From the NCBI GenBank assembly GCA_900542625.1, contig UQOH01000084.1, forward strand, positions 1-8,125: a stretch of 8,125 nucleotides of DNA. The letters are read 5' to 3'. Below are positions 1 to 5,999 of this stretch, in pieces. The stretch is from an uncultured Fusobacterium sp. (lineage in GTDB: Bacteria > Fusobacteriota > Fusobacteriia > Fusobacteriales > Fusobacteriaceae). Both the position numbers and the translations under genes were made by a program. Each line of letters starts with the position of its first letter. Positions within the stretch are counted from its first letter, which is position 1. The notes under the pieces are model-generated. The model saw only the letters and a program-made list of their open reading frames with translations. It had not been told where the DNA came from and did no database searches.

Positions 1-55
<55 letters not shown>

Positions 56-71
56 GCCTTCAACAAGATTG

Positions 72-100
72 ATTATATCTTATCTCACTTGTTTTGTCAA
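72..100 (-). promoter_or_regulatory. Consensus sigma-70 promoter of the tRNA-Thr gene
   Basis: The minus strand shows a perfect -35 TTGACA (100-95), a 17-base spacer and a perfect -10 TATAAT (77-72). The tRNA 5' end lies 16 bases past the -10, which leaves a very short leader. Consensus boxes are typical of stable RNA genes. The region between the upstream protein gene (stop at 166) and this promoter is A-rich on the coding strand, and no terminator is visible there. Confidence 0.88.
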
Positions 101-165
101 CAAATTTTTTTCTTTTTTTTTAGATTTTTTTATTCCACTTAAAATAAACTTTATGTTTCAATGCT

Positions 166-996
166 TTATTTAAAAATAGCTTCAATCTCTTCTTCTGTGT
201 AAAATCTTTTTGATTTCATATTTTCCAAAAGTTCTTCATTTTTTTCTATTTTATCTTTTTCATCAATATGAAACTTTTTAAGAATTTCTATATCATGAAG
301 TCCTTTTTTCTCTAAATAATTTTGTATAAACTCCAGTTTTTCCATTGAGGCAGGAAGAACCCATTTTTCAGTTCCCGGTCTGTCCAGACTGTTAAGCTGA
401 AGTTTTGTATATTTTACATCTTTTAAAAAATTATACAGCTCATCAAGCTCTTTTTCAGAGTCATTTATCCCTTCAATGATAAAAGTTTCAAGATATATTT
501 TTCCTGAAAACTCCTCTCCAAGAGCCTTTATTCCCTCTTTTATCTGATCTGTGGAAATTGTACATTTTGGTCTGTTTATCTTTCTCACGGTTTTATCAAT
601 AACACTGTTGATAGTAGGAATAATTATATCTGCACGGCTTACTTCTTCTCTTACTTTTTTATCATAAAGAAGAGCAGAGTTTGTTATTACCACTACATTT
701 ACATCTGTGTTGTCTTTTATCCAGTTTATCATTTCGCCGATATCGCTGCTTAATGTAGGTTCTCCGTCTCCGGAAAAAGTGATACAGTCAGGCTTTGAAG
801 TTTTTAAAAATTCTTTTATTTCTCTTTTAGCCTCTTCTATATCTATATAAGATTTTCTTTCTGTTATTAATTCTTTTGTTACTCCGCATTCACAAAACAC
901 GCAGTTCATATTGCATGTTTTGGGAGCAACCAGATCAATTCCTAATGATATACCCAATCTTCTTGATGGTACAGGTCCAAACAAGTATTTATACAT
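166..996 (-). CDS. Radical SAM protein, TYW1-like (COG0731 type)
   Basis: This is a 276-residue protein. It begins with the block FGPVPSRRLGISLGIDL (residues 6-22) typical of COG0731 proteins. Next comes the radical SAM cluster motif C28-x3-C32-x2-C35, which binds a [4Fe-4S] cluster to cleave S-adenosylmethionine. The SAM-contacting GGE-type segment is SGDGEPTL (75-82), followed by TNS (105-107) and LNSLDRPGTEKW (201-212). The C-terminal tail KRFYTEEEIEAIF resembles the small helical end found in this group. The family is named after archaeal/eukaryotic TYW1 (wyosine synthesis), but bacteria do not make wyosine, so the substrate is unknown. AGGAGG lies nine bases before the ATG (1006-1011). 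The gene follows the EIIB gene after 22 bases and is probably cotranscribed with it. The family call is firm; the reaction is not known. Confidence 0.9.
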   Translation of the reverse strand: MYKYLFGPVPSRRLGISLGIDLVAPKTCNMNCVFCECGVTKELITERKSYIDIEEAKREIKEFLKTSKPDCITFSGDGEPTLSSDIGEMINWIKDNTDVNVVVITNSALLYDKKVREEVSRADIIIPTINSVIDKTVRKINRPKCTISTDQIKEGIKALGEEFSGKIYLETFIIEGINDSEKELDELYNFLKDVKYTKLQLNSLDRPGTEKWVLPASMEKLEFIQNYLEKKGLHDIEILKKFHIDEKDKIEKNEELLENMKSKRFYTEEEIEAIFK

Positions 997-1018
997 AATA
1001 ATGTGCCTCCTGATGATT

Positions 1019-1375
1019 CTACTGCTGTGCTTTCTTTAGTTTTCTGTAATGTTTTTCAAGTACTATTGCTTTTTCTCCGAAAATCATCTGCACTCTGTTG
1101 TCTCCAACTTTAATAACACCTTCACAGCCTAAAGCCTCCAGCTCTTCAAGTTTTATTTTGTTAATATCCTGAACTTCTAATCTAAGTCTTGTTACACAAG
1201 AATCAACACTTATGAGATTATCAAGCCCTCCTATTTCAACAAGCACTTTATCACAGAAAACTTCATTAGACATTTTGCTTGTATCAATTTTTTTTACATT
1301 CTCCTTGCCGTTAAGCTTATCTGAAAATTTTTTAAATAAGCCTGATAACCCTTTTTTCTTCTCAGGACTTCTCAT
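1019..1375 (-). CDS. Stand-alone PTS EIIB domain protein, glucose family
   Basis: This 118-residue protein has one recognisable domain, about residues 37-112, matching the EIIB domain of glucose/N-acetylglucosamine/sucrose-type phosphotransferase permeases. The signature SVDSCVTRLRLEV (56-68) contains the phospho-accepting Cys60. It is followed by the usual LGCEGVIKVGDNRVQMIFG stretch (82-100). EIIB normally takes phosphate from EIIA and passes it to sugar bound in EIIC, usually as part of a fused EIICB or EIIBC protein. Here it stands alone, with no EIIC or EIIA in the window. It has a lysine-rich N-terminal extension of about 35 residues. AGGAGGG (1382-1388) precedes the ATG. The gene lies 69 bases after the CtlX-like gene with no obvious terminator between them. 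It may serve an EIIC encoded elsewhere or act as a regulatory phospho-relay; the sequence does not decide. Confidence 0.88.
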   Translation of the reverse strand: MRSPEKKKGLSGLFKKFSDKLNGKENVKKIDTSKMSNEVFCDKVLVEIGGLDNLISVDSCVTRLRLEVQDINKIKLEELEALGCEGVIKVGDNRVQMIFGEKAIVLEKHYRKLKKAQQ

Positions 1376-1444
1376 AATCTTCCCTCCTCAAAACAATAAA
1401 TACACCTTTTTCTTTTTATACCTTTTTTTATATACCCAGTTACC

Positions 1445-2356
1445 CTAAAAAATTTCCCCTATCATACATCTTACAGAACCTCCTCCGTAATACTCTATTG
1501 TTTTCACATCAGAATATATTATTTCAGTGTTCTTTAAGATTTTTTCTTTTTGAGATTCTGTCATAGAATTATATGCTGTTTCAGACATGATAAAATATCT
1601 TTTGTCCTTGTGTCCTCTCAGTTCAATAACATTTCCCAAAAAGTTTTTTACCTGCTCAAGAGATATCTCTATAATTTCTTTTCTGCTTTCTGATAACTCT
1701 TTCCTCACAGTTTCTCTTTCTTTTTCATCTGTTATGCTCTCAAGACATATTACTGCCTTGGTTTCTCCTATTCCCATCATCACATTTGTGTGATAAATCA
1801 AATGCCCTTCTTGAAAAGATGAAAAAATTACAGGTTTATACCCTGTATCATTACAAAATTTCAAAAAAAGATTTTTGTCTGAACGTGGAGAAAGAGAGCA
1901 GTAGGCTTTTTTATTTTCTCTGTCAAGAACAATACTTCCTGTTCCCTCAAGAAAAATACCCTGCTCTGCTTTTGTGCTGTAATCTGTCACTTGAAGATTT
2001 GAGTAGTTTCCAATTTTATAAAGTTTTTCTCTGAACTTTTTTATCTCTTCACGCCTGTTTTCTGCATACATAGGATAAATAAATATTTTTCCCTCTTCAT
2101 GTGTGCTGAACCAGTTATTTGGAAAAATACTGTCAGGTGTGCTCGGTTCAAAACTGTCCTCTATAATATTTACATCTATTCCTGCTGCTCTGAGTTTTTC
2201 TGTAAGTCTGTCAAATTCAGCAAGTGCCTTTTTCTGTATTTCTTTTTTGTTTTCACTGCTTTCATGCTGATAATAATTATTTACAGCTGTTTCTGCATTA
2301 AAATGAAAATCTGCTGGTCTTATCATAACTATCTTGTTTGTTGTCTGTCTGTTCAT
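1445..2356 (-). CDS. ctlX: CtlX-like citrulline/arginine deiminase-family hydrolase
   Basis: This 303-residue protein belongs to the guanidino-group modifying (amidinotransferase/arginine deiminase/DDAH) superfamily and most resembles CtlX, the citrulline-utilisation hydrolase. Visible features are TPDSIFPNNWFSTH (73-86, acidic/amide substrate contacts), FLEGTGSIVLD (135-145), the catalytic His in IYHTNVMMGIG (His189) and the C-terminal nucleophile in GGGSVRCMIGEI (Cys297). Such enzymes attack the guanidino or ureido carbon through a cysteine thiouronium intermediate. CtlX is expected to turn citrulline into ornithine in the cytosol. The length and C-terminal cysteine position fit an intact enzyme. 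AAGGAG (2362-2367) lies five bases before the ATG, and a promoter sits at 2432-2440. No other arginine or citrulline gene is nearby, so the family is clear while the substrate is inferred. Confidence 0.85.
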   Translation of the reverse strand: MNRQTTNKIVMIRPADFHFNAETAVNNYYQHESSENKKEIQKKALAEFDRLTEKLRAAGIDVNIIEDSFEPSTPDSIFPNNWFSTHEEGKIFIYPMYAENRREEIKKFREKLYKIGNYSNLQVTDYSTKAEQGIFLEGTGSIVLDRENKKAYCSLSPRSDKNLFLKFCNDTGYKPVIFSSFQEGHLIYHTNVMMGIGETKAVICLESITDEKERETVRKELSESRKEIIEISLEQVKNFLGNVIELRGHKDKRYFIMSETAYNSMTESQKEKILKNTEIIYSDVKTIEYYGGGSVRCMIGEIF

Positions 2357-2431
2357 TTTATCTCCTTACGAAATTAATATAAACAATTCTGCCTAAACAA
2401 CCCTTTGATAAATACCATACCATACATTTTC

Positions 2432-2440
2432 ATTATATCA
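2432..2440 (-). promoter_or_regulatory. Extended -10 promoter for the CtlX-like gene and its followers
   Basis: The minus strand reads TGATATAAT, that is TG-n-TATAAT, a full extended -10 element. No good -35 is seen at 16-18 bases, which is common for extended -10 promoters. Transcription would start near 2425, inside the repeated GTATGGTATGGTAT segment, leaving a leader of about 70 bases before the ATG at 2356. The element sits in the 109-base gap after the transporter ATPase gene. It could give the CtlX-EIIB-radical SAM unit its own expression. Confidence 0.6.
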
Positions 2441-2465
2441 CTTATAAAAAATTTAGCATATCTTT

Positions 2466-3482
2466 TTAAAATATTTTTATCTCTTTTTTCATAAACATAA
2501 GCTCAGTTTCGCTTCCTGCTTTAAAAAGTTTGTTCTCTCCTCTGTTAAGAAGATCTACAATAAACTCTGTATTATCTTTTTTTACAGTATATCTGATAAC
2601 ATTTCCTATTATCATATGCTCTTTTATTACAGCCTTTGTTGTGATGAAATTTTCCTCTTGATAATTTCTTCCCTCTTCCCTCACATAAATAGATTCAGGA
2701 CGAACTGCCACAACTTTGTCTTTTATTCCAAACATATTTTCAGCATGACTGCCTTTAAAAATATTATAGTTTCCTATAAAATCCACCATAAACTCATTGG
2801 CAGGATTTGTGTAAATCTCTTCAGGTGTTCCTGACTGAGAGATCTCTCCTTTGTTCATTACAAAAATTCTGTCTGAAACAGCAAGAGCCTCCTCTTGATC
2901 ATGTGTTACAAAAATTGTTGTTATTCCAAGCTGTTTTTGTATTTTTCTTAATTTATCTCTTAAAGTTTTTCTGATTTTTGCATCGAGAGCTGATAGAGAT
3001 TCATCAAGAAGAAGAATTTTTGGTTTTGTTATAAGAGCTCTTGCAAAAGCAACTCTCTGCTGCTGTCCTCCTGAAAGTTCATTTGGATAATGCTCCTCTT
3101 TTCCTTCAAGCCCTACCATCTCAATTATATTTTTTATCTTGTCATCATAGTTTTTTTCTTTTTTCATTTTTAATCCAAAAGCTATATTTTCCCATACTGT
3201 CATATTAGGAAAAAGAGCATAGTTCTGAAACACCATTCCAATGTTTCTGTCTTTTGGAATTACATTTGTCATATCTTTTCCATCAATAAATACTGTACCG
3301 TTATCAATAGAGTTAAGCCCTGCAATACATCTTAAAAGCGTGCTTTTCCCACATCCTGACGGTCCAAGAAGAGTTACAAACTCTCCCTCTTCTATGCTTA
3401 AATTTAATTTTTTTAATACCTGTGTATCTCCAAAATATTTTTCCAGATTTTTTATTTCAACAAAACTTTTTTTCAAACTCAT
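2466..3482 (-). CDS. ABC transporter ATP-binding protein (PotA/FbpC/PhnT type)
   Basis: This 338-residue cytosolic ATPase drives the importer formed with the two permeases encoded just upstream. In order it shows Walker A GPSGCGKST (40-48), the Q-loop Gln86 in VFQNYALFPNMTVWENIAFG, the signature LSGGQQQRV (136-144), Walker B ILLLDE (156-161), a D-loop SALD and the switch His194 in VTHDQEEAL. A C-terminal TOBE-type regulatory domain occupies about 240-338 and includes AVRPESIYV. Residue 162 is Ser where most relatives have Pro (DEPLS); this is a mild deviation. The start overlaps the preceding permease stop as ATGA (3479-3482), which implies translational coupling, with AAGGAAGG as the binding site. 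It is the last gene of the operon, and no GC-rich terminator follows. The class serves iron, polyamine, thiamine, phosphonate and sugar-phosphate importers, so this gene alone does not name the substrate. Confidence 0.95.
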   Translation of the reverse strand: MSLKKSFVEIKNLEKYFGDTQVLKKLNLSIEEGEFVTLLGPSGCGKSTLLRCIAGLNSIDNGTVFIDGKDMTNVIPKDRNIGMVFQNYALFPNMTVWENIAFGLKMKKEKNYDDKIKNIIEMVGLEGKEEHYPNELSGGQQQRVAFARALITKPKILLLDESLSALDAKIRKTLRDKLRKIQKQLGITTIFVTHDQEEALAVSDRIFVMNKGEISQSGTPEEIYTNPANEFMVDFIGNYNIFKGSHAENMFGIKDKVVAVRPESIYVREEGRNYQEENFITTKAVIKEHMIIGNVIRYTVKKDNTEFIVDLLNRGENKLFKAGSETELMFMKKEIKIF

Positions 3483-4288
3483 TTACGTTTCCTTCCTTTT
3501 GAACTTGATATTTTTTCAATATTCACTGCTGTGAATGTGACTGCAAAGATAAATATGAAAAACAGTGTTACCATTGCACTTGTTATATGTCCGCTTTTTC
3601 CTTTCATGTTGTAAAGATATACCTGCAGTGTTTCAAATCTTCCTCCGATTAAAAGATTTGCATACATAAACTCCCCTAAAAGAATTGCAATGCTCAGTAT
3701 ACCCGAACTCATTATCCCTTTTTTCAGATTAGGCATAATAACATATCTGAAAGCATCAAAATTTGTTCCTCCAAGTATATTTACAGTTTCAACGAGACTT
3801 TTCAGATGAAGTGCATCAAGACTGTTTTTTATCCCTCTGTAAAGAAAAGGAAATGCCACTGAAAAATATGCACCGATTATTATTACAGGAACTTCGAATA
3901 TATTTATATCAAGCCCTGAATAAACTTTTAAAAGCCCTACAGCAAGAACAACTGCAGGCACCATAAAAGGCAGAAGAGATAAAAATTCTATTACTTTTAA
4001 TATTCTTGGAAAATAATAAGCTGATATAACTATTGAGGGAATAACCACAACCATACTCACAGCCAGTGAAATTATACTTATCAGAAAACTTCTCTGAAGA
4101 GAGGCAGTGAATCTTGCATCTTCAAAAAGCATCTGAAACCATTTAAATGTAAATCCGTCAGGAAGAACAGATGCTCCCCAGCTGCTGCTCAGTGAGTAAA
4201 GAATAGTTCCAATAACAGGAATTGATAAAAACAGAAGAATTATTCCTGTTATTATGTAATGTTTTCTGTTTTCGTTTTTTCTTTCCAT
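3479..4288 (-). CDS. ABC transporter permease, second subunit
   Basis: This 269-residue inner-membrane protein has about six hydrophobic helices (roughly 11-32, 68-91, 102-122, 132-150, 192-212, 238-256). The cytoplasmic EAA-type coupling loop is at about 165-186 (VETVNILGGTNFDAFRYVIMP), where the ATPase docks. A longer reading from 4336 is open, but the ATG at 4288 is the likely start. It has AGGAGG nine bases upstream (4298-4303) and lies one base after the stop codon of the preceding permease (4290-4292). The longer version would only reread the end of that gene in another frame. The stop overlaps the ATPase start by four bases. With the other permease it would form the heterodimeric channel of a type I importer. 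The substrate is not determined by this subunit. Confidence 0.93.
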   Translation of the reverse strand: MERKNENRKHYIITGIILLFLSIPVIGTILYSLSSSWGASVLPDGFTFKWFQMLFEDARFTASLQRSFLISIISLAVSMVVVIPSIVISAYYFPRILKVIEFLSLLPFMVPAVVLAVGLLKVYSGLDINIFEVPVIIIGAYFSVAFPFLYRGIKNSLDALHLKSLVETVNILGGTNFDAFRYVIMPNLKKGIMSSGILSIAILLGEFMYANLLIGGRFETLQVYLYNMKGKSGHITSAMVTLFFIFIFAVTFTAVNIEKISSSKGRKRK

Positions 4289-4297
4289 TTTATCTTC

Positions 4298-4303
4298 CCT
4301 CCT
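4298..4303 (-). promoter_or_regulatory. Ribosome binding site fixing the second permease start at 4288
   Basis: The minus strand reads AGGAGG nine bases before the ATG at 4288. It lies inside the last codons of the preceding permease, whose TAA at 4292-4290 is separated from the ATG by one base. This supports the shorter start over the in-frame ATG at 4336. Confidence 0.85.
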
Positions 4304-4558
4304 GTCTGAATCTGTTATTTTGTATAAATTTTTCATTTACAAAGAAGATTAAAAGTATCATTCCAATAAGAATAACTGCAAGGGCAGAGGCAAGATTAGG
4401 TTTTAAAATTACATCTCCTGAAATTAAAGCTCCTATTCTTATAGGAACAATATTATAATTTGAAACCATTATTCCATAAGCTGTGGCATATGCTCCCATA
4501 GCATTTGTAAAAAGAATTATTCCTGTCCCTATTATTGAAGATTTTAAAATAGGAAGTC

Positions 4559-4577
4559 CTATTTTTGTCCAAAATCA
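4559..4577 (-). other. Frameshift window in the first permease gene
   Basis: The original frame stops with TAG at 4561-4559. The continuing frame has an in-frame TGA at 4577-4575. The shift must therefore fall in these 19 bases, which contain TTTT (4574-4571) and AAAAA (4566-4562) on the coding strand. Adding a T gives Phe-Trp-Thr-Lys-Ile; adding an A gives Phe-Gly-Gln-Lys-Ile. The first places an aromatic residue where the sister permease has Phe, so the T run is the better candidate. Confidence 0.85.
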
Positions 4578-5145
4578 AAACGTCCTCCTCCCAAAAGGCT
4601 GCATGCCTCTTTCCATCTCTCATCAAGAGCATCAAAAGCAGGATACATAAGAAGAGTTCCCAAAGGAATCTGGAAATATGTGTAAACAAGTATCAAACCA
4701 TACTGACTGTAAATATTAAATCCTTCTATTCCTATTTTTTGAAATAAAAGTGTCACAACTCCATTTGCTCCAAGTATTATTATAAAGGCAAATGCAAGAG
4801 GAAGACCTGAAAAATTAGACATCATATTTGAATATAAAAGTACATTTCCTTTTATCTTTTCACTCAGTCTGCTTATAGAGTATGCAAGCTGAAAAGATAT
4901 TATTATTCCAAACAGTGATGAAAGAGCTGATACTTTTATACTGTTGTAAAATCCCTGCTTATAAAATCTGCTCTGCATAATATATTTATAGTTGTAAAGA
5001 GAATAGGCTGTATCTCCATCTGCTTTCAGACTTCCGTCTATTACAGAAATAATTGGAACTATTAAAAAGAATATTATAATCAAAAGCAGAGGGATAAGAA
5101 ACAGCCCGTATCTGATTTTTTCTTTGGTTTTCCTCTTCATTTTAA

Positions 5146-5961
5146 TTAATACCCCCTGTAAATGCTTTCTACCTTCATCATTTCATCTGCATTTATCCCT
5201 AAAATTCTGCTTATAATAGGTGCAACATACACCTGTTCTACTTTATGATTTAATTTCATATCCTGCTCATCATTGATTATCCAAAGAGGAACTTCTGACT
5301 CAAGCTCATTTTTTCCTCCGTGCATTCCGTCAGCACTCATTCCATGGTCTGATGTTACAACAACTGTGTATCCCTCTTCTACCCATCTTGGAATGAATAT
5401 TGAAAGAAGATTATCTGCTGTTCTTACACTGTATCTGTACTCTTTGCTTTCAGAACCGAATTTATGCCCTGCATCATCAATATTCATAGAGTGAATCATT
5501 AAGAAATCAGGATTATATTTCTCTCTGATATGCTCTCCGTCAAGAAAAACAGATTCATCGGGATAGTAATCCAGTGTGTAGAATCTTCCATGCTGAATTG
5601 CCTTATCTTCATCATGTGTATTTGTATCAGCAAGTTTGTTAAAAGGAGCAGAGTTGTATAACTCGCTCAGCCAGTAATAACCAGATGCTCCTGTTTTCAG
5701 TCCTGCCTCTCTGCACAGAGAGAAAATATTTTTTTCTTTAGACATTGTCGGAATGTCGTTATTTAAAATTCCATGTTCAACAGGTTTCTTTCCTGTAAGA
5801 ATTGTTTCATATAAAGGTTTTGAAAGGCTTGGCATCTCTGAAAGAACTTTGGCAAATTTTGCCTTTCCTGTTCTTTCAAGTGCCACCATATATCCCATAT
5901 ACTCTATATTTTTATAATTTAAACCGTCTAATAAAACTAATATTACTTTATTGTTTTTCAT
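5146..5961 (-). CDS. Cytoplasmic alkaline-phosphatase-superfamily phosphoesterase (nucleotide pyrophosphatase/phosphodiesterase-like)
   Basis: This 271-residue protein has the metal-site pattern of the type I phosphodiesterase/nucleotide pyrophosphatase group. VLLDGL (Asp12) is the first metal ligand. MPSLSKPLYETILTGKKPVEHGI (43-65) carries the nucleophile region, with Ser47 likely taking the role of the usual Thr. Further ligands are in NIDDAGHKFG (Asp162, His166), TSDHGM (Asp205, His206) and GMHGG (His214). All ligands needed for a two-zinc site appear present. It is shorter than most family members (often about 400 residues) and has no signal peptide, so it should act in the cytosol. It lies between the binding protein and permease genes, which argues for acting on the imported compound. 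Its ribosome binding site is weak (A-rich, no AGGAGG), unlike its neighbours. Hydrolysis of a phosphomonoester, phosphodiester or phosphonate are all possible. Confidence 0.87.
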   Translation of the reverse strand: MKNNKVILVLLDGLNYKNIEYMGYMVALERTGKAKFAKVLSEMPSLSKPLYETILTGKKPVEHGILNNDIPTMSKEKNIFSLCREAGLKTGASGYYWLSELYNSAPFNKLADTNTHDEDKAIQHGRFYTLDYYPDESVFLDGEHIREKYNPDFLMIHSMNIDDAGHKFGSESKEYRYSVRTADNLLSIFIPRWVEEGYTVVVTSDHGMSADGMHGGKNELESEVPLWIINDEQDMKLNHKVEQVYVAPIISRILGINADEMMKVESIYRGY

Positions 5962-5977
5962 AATCTTTTTTCTTTTG

Positions 5978-5999
5978 CAAAGTCTATTTGTTTACTTTG
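5978..5999 (-). repeat. Small inverted repeat across the binding-protein stop codon
   Basis: On the coding strand, CAAAGT (5999-5994) and ACTTTG (5983-5978) are complementary around a ten-base loop that contains the TAG stop (5986-5984). The six-pair stem is weak and has no U-tract, so it is not a terminator. It sits at the point where expression may drop from the abundant binding protein to the enzyme and permease genes, and it could slow ribosomes or RNA decay. It may also be chance. Confidence 0.35.

Larger units (their letters stand above)
4290..5140 (-). pseudogene. ABC transporter permease, first subunit, interrupted by a one-base frameshift
   Basis: The first reading frame (5140-4559) encodes 193 residues: membrane helices at about 11-34, 70-89, 111-133 and 147-166, then the beginning of the EAA coupling loop (KEACSLLGGGRFDF). 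It then hits TAG at 4561-4559. The remainder continues in the next frame from 4574 to the TAA at 4290: WTKIGLPILKSS, the helix TGIILFTNAMGAY and a last helix, ASALAVILIGMILLIFF. Restoring one T in the TTTT run (4571-4574) gives a normal 283-residue permease. Its LGGGRFDFWTKIGLP has the same length as LGGTNFDAFRYVIMP in the sister permease. AGGGGG (5152-5157) precedes the ATG, and the gene lies five bases after the phosphoesterase gene. As read, the product lacks its last two helices and half of the ATPase-docking loop, so the importer should fail unless the frame is corrected. A sequencing error is an equally good explanation. Confidence 0.88.

Noticed and set aside
101..165. T-rich plus-strand stretch as a terminator of the radical SAM gene
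   Set aside because: The gene is on the minus strand, where this region is A-rich. The T-runs are on the wrong strand and no stable hairpin is seen.
1212..1448. Plus-strand open frames across the window, such as this one
   Set aside because: They lie opposite well-supported minus-strand genes, lack recognisable motifs and have low-complexity Leu/Phe/Ser-rich products typical of antisense shadows.
2441..2470. A/T inverted repeat after the ATPase gene as a terminator
   Set aside because: The complementarity is only between short A and T runs, with no G-C pairs, and no U-tract follows a stable stem.
4289..4336. Upstream ATG at 4336 as the start of the second permease
   Set aside because: It would add 16 residues that overlap the end of the first permease in another frame. 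The ATG at 4288 has a well-placed AGGAGG and follows the preceding stop by one base.
4559..4577. Programmed -1 ribosomal frameshift in the first permease gene
   Set aside because: The site GGA-GAT-TTT-type context does not give a proper X-XXY-YYZ slippery heptamer, and no strong downstream pseudoknot is evident. A homopolymer indel or sequence error is simpler.
4453..4689. Third-frame minus-strand open frame across the permease lesion
   Set aside because: It is not needed to join the two permease halves, and its translation has no permease-like features. It is a shadow frame.
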